Of a stretch of DNA of 64,000 nucleotides, positions 58,883-64,000 are shown piece by piece. The notes beneath the pieces are model-generated. The model saw nothing but the letters and a program-made list of their open reading frames with translations, was not told the DNA's origin and made no database searches. A program made the translations under genes and the position numbers. The stretch is from the NCBI RefSeq assembly GCF_900099935.1, contig NZ_FNEK01000006.1, forward strand, positions 51,344 to 115,343, written 5' to 3'. Origin of the DNA: Aliiruegeria lutimaris. GTDB taxonomy: Bacteria; Pseudomonadota; Alphaproteobacteria; Rhodobacterales; Rhodobacteraceae. Each line of letters begins with the position of its first letter. Position 1 is the stretch's first letter.

Positions 58883-59725
58883 ATGACTGGCATCCCATCG
58901 CAGAAAACCATTCTTATCACTGGATGTTCCTCCGGGATCGGCCATGACGCGGCGCACGGGCTCAAGGAGCGCGGATGGCGTGTTTTTGCTACATGCCGCC
59001 GGGATGAAGATGTCGAACGCCTGAAAGGCGAAGGGCTGGAAAGCCTTCGGCTCGATTACGCGAATCGCGACTCCATCACGGCCTGTGTCGCGAGCGTCCT
59101 GGATCGCACCGGCGGGCGGCTCGACGCGCTCTACAATAACGGCGCCTTCGCGCTGCCCGGTGCGCTTGAGGATTTGCCGACGGACGGGCTGCGTTCGCTC
59201 TTCGAGGCCAATTTCTTTGGCTGGCACGAACTCACGCGTCAAGTGATCCCGGCGATGCGCGCGCAGGGCCATGGGCGTATCGTACAGTGTTCCTCCGTGC
59301 TGGGGCTGGTGCCGATGAAATGGCGCGGTGCCTATGTCTCGTCGAAATACGCGCTGGAGGGTTTGACCGACGTTTTGCGCCTGGAGATGGCCGATACGGG
59401 GATCAAGGTGATCCTGATCGAACCGGGGCCGGTGACGTCGAAACTCCGGATCAACGCCATCCCGCATTTCGAACGCTGGATCGACTGGCGTGCCTCGCCG
59501 CGGGCCGAACAATACGAGAAGAGCCTGCTCAAGCGCCTCTACGAGGAGCGCGGCCCGGACCGGTTCGAACTGCCGGCCGCGGCGGTGACGGCGAAACTCC
59601 TGCGCGCGCTGGAAGACCGCAACCCCGCGCCGCGCTATTACGTGACCACGCCCACCTATATCATGGGTGCGCTGCGGCGGGTCCTGCCGACGCGGGCGCT
59701 GGACGCGATCATCCAGAAAGGCTGA
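58883..59725 (+). CDS. Short-chain dehydrogenase/reductase
   Basis: A 280-aa classical SDR with the cofactor motif TGCSSGIGHDAAHGLKERG, the NNGA motif (LDALYNNGAFALPGAL), catalytic Ser in QCSSVLGLVP and the YVSSK pair (Tyr and Lys of YxxxK). The extended C-terminus is typical of SDRs acting on lipid-like substrates. The substrate is unknown. Downstream genes on the same strand are the twin-TM protein and the adenosyltransferase. Confidence 0.88.
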   Translation: MTGIPSQKTILITGCSSGIGHDAAHGLKERGWRVFATCRRDEDVERLKGEGLESLRLDYANRDSITACVASVLDRTGGRLDALYNNGAFALPGALEDLPTDGLRSLFEANFFGWHELTRQVIPAMRAQGHGRIVQCSSVLGLVPMKWRGAYVSSKYALEGLTDVLRLEMADTGIKVILIEPGPVTSKLRINAIPHFERWIDWRASPRAEQYEKSLLKRLYEERGPDRFELPAAAVTAKLLRALEDRNPAPRYYVTTPTYIMGALRRVLPTRALDAIIQKG

Positions 59726-59791
59726 ATCGGGCTTCGCAATCCTGCCCCGAGGGGCTATGTCGTGCCGTAGGTCCAAAGGGGGAGAGACCCG

Positions 59792-59995
59792 ATGCTATCC
59801 GATCCGCTCTTCATACTCTCCGCGGCGGCGGTCCTGGTCGTGCTCTTCATCCTGTTGACAGGCATCGGCGGTTTCGCCCGCGGCGGCGATTTCAACCGCA
59901 AACATGCCAATCGGATCATGCGCTATCGCATCGTCGCCCAGTTCGTGGCGATCCTGATAATTCTTCTCGTTGTCTGGCTTCGCCGGGGAGGTTGA
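59792..59995 (+). CDS. Twin transmembrane helix small protein
   Basis: A 67-aa protein with two membrane helices (about 6-26 and 43-63) joined by a polar loop (FARGGDFNRKHANRIMRYRI) like HIG1-type and related respiratory accessory proteins. The ATG follows GGGGGAGAG. It lies two bases before the adenosyltransferase gene, an arrangement common in Rhodobacterales. The function is unproven. Confidence 0.8.
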   Translation: MLSDPLFILSAAAVLVVLFILLTGIGGFARGGDFNRKHANRIMRYRIVAQFVAILIILLVVWLRRGG

Positions 59996-59997
59996 AA

Positions 59998-60570
59998 ATG
60001 GTTGTTCTGAACAAAATCTACACGCGCACCGGCGACGGCGGCGACACGGCGCTCGGCAATGGCGAGCGCGTGGCCAAGCATTCGGCGCGGGTTAATGCCT
60101 ATGGCACGGTCGATGAGTGCAACGCGACGCTCGGCCTGGCGCGGCTCCACGCGGAAGGCGAAATAGACGAGCGCCTCGCAGCGATCCAGAACGACCTGTT
60201 CGACCTCGGCGCCGATCTCTGCCGCCCCGACATGGATAAGGATGCCACGGCGGAATACCCGCCGCTGCGCATGGTTCCGTCCCAGGTCGAGCGGCTGGAG
60301 GCCGAAATTGACGCGATGAATGCCGACCTGAGGCCGCTGCGCAGCTTCATCCTGCCCGGCGGCTCGCCCCTCGCGGCCCATCTGCATCTGTGCCGGACGG
60401 TGTCGCGCCGCGCCGAGCGGCTTGCGGTAGAGCTTTCCACCGTCGAGGCGGTCAACCCGGCCGCCATCAAGTATCTCAATCGCCTGTCGGATTGGTTCTT
60501 CGTGGCCGCACGTGTTGCCAATGAGAATGGCACGGCGGATGTGCTCTGGGTGCCGGGCGCGAACCGCTGA
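59998..60570 (+). CDS. ATP:cob(I)alamin adenosyltransferase (PduO type)
   Basis: A 190-aa enzyme that converts cob(I)alamin to adenosylcobalamin. KIYTRTGDGGDTALGNGERV is the N-terminal ATP-binding motif, and SFILPGGSPLAAHLHLCRTVSRRAER with NPAAIKYLNRLSDWFFVAAR are the core signatures. It completes the cobalamin set along with cbiB and cobC at 39-41 kb. The ATG is two bases after the twin-TM gene, so the two are likely co-translated. Confidence 0.95.
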   Translation: MVVLNKIYTRTGDGGDTALGNGERVAKHSARVNAYGTVDECNATLGLARLHAEGEIDERLAAIQNDLFDLGADLCRPDMDKDATAEYPPLRMVPSQVERLEAEIDAMNADLRPLRSFILPGGSPLAAHLHLCRTVSRRAERLAVELSTVEAVNPAAIKYLNRLSDWFFVAARVANENGTADVLWVPGANR

Positions 60571-60572
60571 CT

Positions 60573-61199
60573 TTAGCGCGACGAGACGGCGAGGCCGCCC
60601 GCCAGCAGGACGAAGATCGATCCGGCGACCCGGTTCAGCATGCGCTGCGCGTGCGCGGATTTTCGTAGCCAGTTGCCGAGCCTTCCGGCGGTCAGCGCGA
60701 TCGCCGCGAAGACGGGCATGGCTGAGGCCACGAATACCGCGCCCAGCAGCAGCATTTGCGGCACGATCGCGCCGCGCGCGGGATCGGTGAATTGCGGCAG
60801 GAAGGCGAGAAAGAAGATCGCAACCTTCGGATTGGTCAGGTTCATGACGATGCCACGGGTGAACAACTGTCTGGCCGTCAGGCGAGGGCTGACGGTTTCT
60901 CCAAGATCTTGCGCTCCTGCTCGAAAGGCTCCCCAGGCGAGATAGAGCAGATAGGCGATCCCCGCCGTCTTGAGCACGCTGAAAGCAAGCGCCGAGGCCT
61001 GAAAGATCGCCGCCACGCCCAGCGAAACCGCCGTGGTGTGAACGATGATGCCGCAGCAAAGCCCTAGCGTTACCAGAAGCCCTTCGCGCCAGCCGAAAAG
61101 GGCCGATTGCGTGAGCACGAAGATATTGTCCGACCCCGGCGCAAGGGCGAGCAGGATCGACGTCACCGCGAAGACCGAAAGAATATCGAGAGGGATCAT
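60573..61199 (-). CDS. LysE/RhtB-family exporter
   Basis: A 208-aa membrane protein with six helices. LALAPGSDNIFVLTQSALFGWREG and NLTNPKVAIFFLAFLPQFTDP are the family hallmarks. It is a different subgroup from the exporter at 48803-49417; the substrate is unknown. The ATG at MIPLDILS was chosen, the 21 codons before being non-hydrophobic. It is convergent with the adenosyltransferase gene (two bases apart) and divergent from etfBA. Confidence 0.9.
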   Translation of the reverse strand: MIPLDILSVFAVTSILLALAPGSDNIFVLTQSALFGWREGLLVTLGLCCGIIVHTTAVSLGVAAIFQASALAFSVLKTAGIAYLLYLAWGAFRAGAQDLGETVSPRLTARQLFTRGIVMNLTNPKVAIFFLAFLPQFTDPARGAIVPQMLLLGAVFVASAMPVFAAIALTAGRLGNWLRKSAHAQRMLNRVAGSIFVLLAGGLAVSSR

Positions 61200-61443
61200 G
61201 GTGGCTCCGAAAATACCGGTGCAAGCTAAATTTTTAGTTCCGGTGCAGCAAGTCCGTTTCACCCTCTGGAACGGAGTGGTAACGAAACAATGTTACGCAC
61301 CGCGACCAAAGAACGCGGCGTCCGGAACCGCTTTGGCGTCGTTTTTATGCTGTTGCAGCATGAGACCCTCCGCTAAGCAATAATGCGATAGAACCGGAAT
61401 GAAACCGTCGGCCTGTGCAGCCGACCAGAAAGGAGACACGTGA

Positions 61444-62205
61444 ATGAAGGTCCTCGTACCCGTCAAGCGCGTGATCGACTACAACGTGAAAGTCCGCGTG
61501 AAGGCGGATGGCACGGGCGTCGATCTGGCCAACGTGAAGATGTCGATGAACCCCTTTGACGAAATCGCAGTCGAGGAGGCCATCCGCCTCAAGGAAGCCG
61601 GCAAGGCAACGGAGATCGTCGCGGTTTCCATCGGTGTCAAGCAATCCCAGGAAACCCTGCGCACGGCCCTCGCCATGGGCGCCGACCGCGCGATCCTGGT
61701 CGAGGCCGCCGATGACGTGCATACCGATATCGAGCCCCTCGCCGTCGCAAAGATCCTCAAAGGCATCGTCGATGAAGAGCAGCCCGGCCTCGTGATCTGC
61801 GGCAAGCAGGCGATCGACAACGACCTGAATGCCACCGGCCAGATGCTCGCCGCTCTGCTCGGCTGGTCGCAGGCGACCTTTGCCTCCGAAGTGGACGTCG
61901 ATGGCGATTTTGCTGTCGTTTCCCGCGAAGTTGATGGCGGTCTGCAGACTATCAAGGTCAAGACCCCGACGGTTCTGACCGTCGATCTGCGCCTGAACGA
62001 ACCGCGTTACGCGTCGCTGCCCAATATCATGAAGGCGAAGAAGAAGCCGCTCGATATCAAGACGCCCGCCGATTACGGCGTCGACACCACGCCGCGGCTG
62101 GAAATCGTCAAGACCTCCGAACCCGAAGCTCGCAAGGCCGGGGTGATCGTTGGCTCCGTGGACGAGCTGATTGCGAAACTCAAAGACGAAGCGGGGGTTC
62201 TCTGA
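61444..62205 (+). CDS. etfB: Electron transfer flavoprotein beta subunit
   Basis: A 253-aa ETF beta subunit, which together with EtfA carries electrons from acyl-CoA and other dehydrogenases to ETF-ubiquinone oxidoreductase. It opens [20 protein letters not shown], has [20 protein letters not shown], the AMP-binding [22 protein letters not shown] in parts, and the closing recognition-loop region [17 protein letters not shown]. The ATG is preceded by AAAGGAG. It overlaps etfA by one base (TGATG). Confidence 0.97.
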   Translation: MKVLVPVKRVIDYNVKVRVKADGTGVDLANVKMSMNPFDEIAVEEAIRLKEAGKATEIVAVSIGVKQSQETLRTALAMGADRAILVEAADDVHTDIEPLAVAKILKGIVDEEQPGLVICGKQAIDNDLNATGQMLAALLGWSQATFASEVDVDGDFAVVSREVDGGLQTIKVKTPTVLTVDLRLNEPRYASLPNIMKAKKKPLDIKTPADYGVDTTPRLEIVKTSEPEARKAGVIVGSVDELIAKLKDEAGVL

Positions 62206-63131
62206 TGGCTGTTCTTCTTCTCGCTGAAGTGCACGGCGCCGAGCTTGCGCTGGATGCCACCGCCAAGGCCGTAACCGCTGCCAAGTCCCTGGGGGACGTG
62301 ACCGTCCTGTGCGCCTCCGCCGGTTGCGGCGGGGCCGCCGAGGCTGCCGCCAAGATCGATGGCGTAGCCAAGGTGCTCTGCGCCGATGACGCGGCCTATG
62401 GAAACGGTCTGGCCGAGCCGATCGCCGCCCTGGTTGTGTCGCTCGCCGGGAACTATTCCCACATTGTCGCCCCCGCCACGGCCTCGGCCAAGAACATCCT
62501 GCCGCGCATCGCGGCGCTGCTCGATGTCATGGTGATCTCCGACATCACGGCCGTCGTCGATGCGGACACGTTCGAGCGCCCGATCTATGCCGGCAACGCG
62601 ATCCAGACGGTGAAATCCCGGGATGCGACCAAGGTCGTCTCCGTCCGGACCGCGAATTTCGAAGCTGCTGGCGAAGGCGGCTCCGCCGCCGTTGAGGCGG
62701 CTGCGGTTGCGGGCAATCCGGGCCTGTCCGAATGGGTCGAGGACAAGGTTGCCGCTTCCGACCGTCCGGAACTGACCTCCGCTGGCGTGGTCGTCTCCGG
62801 TGGCCGCGGTGTCGGCTCCGAAGAGGACTTCAAGATGATCGAAGCGCTGGCCGACAAGCTCGGCGCTGCCGTCGGTGCCTCTCGTGCCGCTGTCGACTCG
62901 GGCTACGCCCCGAACGACTGGCAGGTTGGCCAGACTGGCAAGGTCGTCGCCCCGGAGCTCTACATTGCCGTCGGCATTTCCGGTGCCATCCAGCACCTTG
63001 CAGGCATGAAGGACTCCAAGGTCATCGTCGCCATCAACAAGGACGAAGAGGCGCCGATCTTCCAGGTGGCCGATTACGGCCTCGTCGCGGACCTGTTTGC
63101 CGCCGTTCCGGAGCTGACGGAAAAGCTCTGA
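62205..63131 (+). CDS. etfA: Electron transfer flavoprotein alpha subunit
   Basis: A 308-aa FAD-binding ETF alpha subunit. The FAD domain shows [38 protein letters not shown] in parts, then [50 protein letters not shown] in parts. All are conserved. It is translationally coupled to etfB and ends at a strong terminator. Confidence 0.97.
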   Translation: MAVLLLAEVHGAELALDATAKAVTAAKSLGDVTVLCASAGCGGAAEAAAKIDGVAKVLCADDAAYGNGLAEPIAALVVSLAGNYSHIVAPATASAKNILPRIAALLDVMVISDITAVVDADTFERPIYAGNAIQTVKSRDATKVVSVRTANFEAAGEGGSAAVEAAAVAGNPGLSEWVEDKVAASDRPELTSAGVVVSGGRGVGSEEDFKMIEALADKLGAAVGASRAAVDSGYAPNDWQVGQTGKVVAPELYIAVGISGAIQHLAGMKDSKVIVAINKDEEAPIFQVADYGLVADLFAAVPELTEKL

Positions 63132-63157
63132 TCGTTCCGAACAGTACGGAAAATGGG

Positions 63158-63183
63158 AAGGCCCGCCAATTGGCGGGCCTTTT
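63158..63183 (+). terminator. Intrinsic terminator of etfBA
   Basis: A perfect palindrome AAGGCCCGCCAA / TTGGCGGGCCTT (63158-63181) followed by Ts, 26 bases after the etfA stop. Because it is symmetrical and preceded by As on the other strand, it may also serve the minus-strand DUF6473 remnant. Confidence 0.88.
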
Positions 63184-63184
63184 C

Positions 63185-63664
63185 TTACGCGAAATAGGGT
63201 TCCAGAAGCTCTGTCAGCTTTCGCGTGGCAGCGTCATGCACCTCGATGCCCGGCATTTGCATGGCCACCGGTGCCTCCAGTTCCGAGAAGACCATGCCTT
63301 CGGTGCGCGTGCCCCGAATGCCCGGATCGTAGACAACCTCGACACAGTCTTCGATGTGGTCGTCGAGCGCGTCGATCATGCCCCTGTCCACATAGAGCGG
63401 ATCATTCCCATAGCTCGCCAGTACACCCTGCGCTTCCTCGGGGCGGTGATCCGCGATCCAGAGCAGGATTTTTGGCCCATCGATCCTGCCCAGAAGGCTG
63501 CGCATCCGGGCGACCCAGGCGGCACGCAGTTCCTGGATCACGAGCTCGAGACGCTTCTCGCAGCGAAGCTGCAAAGCGCTCATCAGGTGCCGCGTGAACG
63601 CGAACTCGGTAAAATCCACCTCTCGGAACACGGTCTGCATCAATGTCGAGGGACCGACAAAGCG
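63185..63664 (-). pseudogene. 3' part of a DUF6473-type gene, cut by an IS element
   Basis: About 160 codons remain: STLMQTVFREVDFTEF, FTRHLMSALQ, ELRAAWVARMRSLLGRIDG, KILLWIADHRPEE and EGMVFSELEAPVAMQMPG match the C-terminal half of DUF6473 proteins, which I recall as about 270-280 aa. The reading frame has no start of its own near MQTVFRE; it runs open into the IS element, where similarity ends. The N-terminal half must lie on the far side of the IS, outside the window, or be lost. The exact break point (about 63664) is my estimate. Confidence 0.7.
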
Positions 63665-63671
63665 GATGAGG

Positions 63672-63747
63672 TGGATGGCTCCTGCTCCACCGGCATCGAA
63701 CGTGCCAAAGTGCAGTTGTCATCGACTGCGAGGAAAGGAGCCATCCA
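63672..63747 (+). repeat. 12-bp inverted repeat at the IS left end, overlapping the transposase RBS
   Basis: TGGATGGCTCCT (63672-63683) and AGGAGCCATCCA (63736-63747) are exact reverse complements, 52 bases apart. The right arm contains the AGGAG ribosome-binding site and ends directly before the transposase ATG. A transcript entering from outside would fold this arm and hide the site, while one starting inside the loop would not. Confidence 0.8.
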
Positions 63748-64000
63748 ATGACAGTAAAGACGGTGGGCCTGGATTTGGCCAAGGACGTTTTTCAGGTGCA
63801 CTGCGTTTCGGCTACCGGGCGTAAGATCATCAACAAGAAAATCAAACGCGCGAAGCTGCTCGCCTTCTTCGAGACATTGCCACGCTGTGTGGTTGGAATG
63901 GAGGCTTGCGGTTCAGCCCATCACTGGGGTCGCGAACTGCGCAAGCTTGGCCATGATGTTCGGCTCATGCCGGCGGCCTATGTCAAACCTTATGTGAAGC
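63748..64000 (+). CDS. IS110-family transposase (5' part, truncated by window end)
   Basis: The first 84 codons are visible: MTVKTVGLDLAKDVFQVHCV, with the first acidic residue of the DEDD RuvC-like domain (Asp9), then KKIKRAKLLAFFETLP, VVGMEACGSAHHWGRELRKLGH with the conserved Glu, and LMPAAYVKPYVK. These match IS1111-type transposases. The C-terminal Tnp20 domain with its serine lies outside the window. Confidence 0.92.
   Translation, partial: MTVKTVGLDLAKDVFQVHCVSATGRKIINKKIKRAKLLAFFETLPRCVVGMEACGSAHHWGRELRKLGHDVRLMPAAYVKPYVK

Larger units (their letters stand above)
63665..64000 (+). mobile_element. IS110-family (IS1111-like) insertion sequence, left part
   Basis: The element starts near 63665 inside the DUF6473 gene and continues past the window end. 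It has a short left end of about 80 bases with a 12-bp inverted repeat and then a DEDD transposase gene. The short 5' non-coding part fits the IS1111 subgroup, in which the long non-coding region (and bridge RNA) is expected after the transposase gene. The left boundary is estimated, not defined. Confidence 0.75.

Overview
The window looks like a chromosomal segment of an alphaproteobacterium of the Rhodobacterales (Roseobacter group). The evidence is high GC coding sequence with densely packed genes, a SAM-II riboswitch before metZ, a GTP cyclohydrolase FolE2, a DMSP lyase of the DddL type, a CtrA-type binding site, an alphaproteobacterial RpoZ-Rsh pair, and several proteins that I know mainly from roseobacters (DUF6446, DUF6473, a pseudo-trypsin with a peptidoglycan-binding domain). 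No rRNA, tRNA, CRISPR array, prophage or plasmid backbone was seen. Most of the segment is core metabolism, not an accessory island.

Layout. 1-5.9 kb: a secreted hypothetical protein, a YhhN-family membrane protein, ftsY, an EamA exporter, an IspZ/YciB septation protein, dddL, and a convergent Nu-class GST. 6.4-7.7 kb: promoter, SAM-II riboswitch, attenuator and metZ. 7.9-15.5 kb: DUF2061 protein, an XRE regulator, a GATase, folE2, an orphan LuxR, trkH, and a secreted trypsin-fold protein that has lost its catalytic triad. 15.8-23.6 kb: glyQ and glyS with DUF6446 and gltS between them, then a divergent PEP-utilising enzyme. 23.8-27.9 kb: SleB-type hydrolase, folB-folP-glmM. 27.9-33.9 kb: EamA, ilvC divergent from two overlapping lrp/asnC genes, a frameshifted GGDEF cyclase, an AT-richer orphan secreted protein, and a class V aminotransferase. 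33.9-43.2 kb: UbiH-like hydroxylase, carB, cbiB-cobC, an orphan receiver behind a CtrA box, and glutathionyl-hydroquinone reductase. 43.4-51.3 kb: L,D-transpeptidase with a PatB-like lyase, three tandem peptide deformylase genes (the third degenerate) with fmt, rnhA, a methyltransferase, LysE and ispH, and an NYN protein. 51.4-58 kb: folK, rpoZ-rsh-DUF2062, parC. 58-64 kb: SH3 protein, SDR, small twin-TM protein, cobalamin adenosyltransferase, LysE, etfBA, and a DUF6473 gene cut by an IS110/IS1111-type element that runs off the window.

How the genes work together. Folate synthesis is spread over four loci (folE2, folB-folP, folK, and fmt as a user of formyl-folate). Translation start and processing are covered by fmt, the deformylases and GlyQS. 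Cobalamin assembly and activation are covered by cbiB, cobC and the PduO-type adenosyltransferase. Sulfur metabolism is represented by dddL, metZ under SAM-II control, and a PatB-like C-S lyase.

The most unusual features are: a family of seven composite palindromic repeats at gene 3' ends; a trypsin-fold protein with all three catalytic positions replaced; a third deformylase lacking its catalytic Glu and metal Cys; a diguanylate cyclase broken in a G8 tract; an IS whose transposase ribosome-binding site lies in one arm of a 12-bp inverted repeat; and a receiver-only protein behind a perfect TTAA-N7-TTAA site. I saw no defence system or clearly undescribed multi-gene system.
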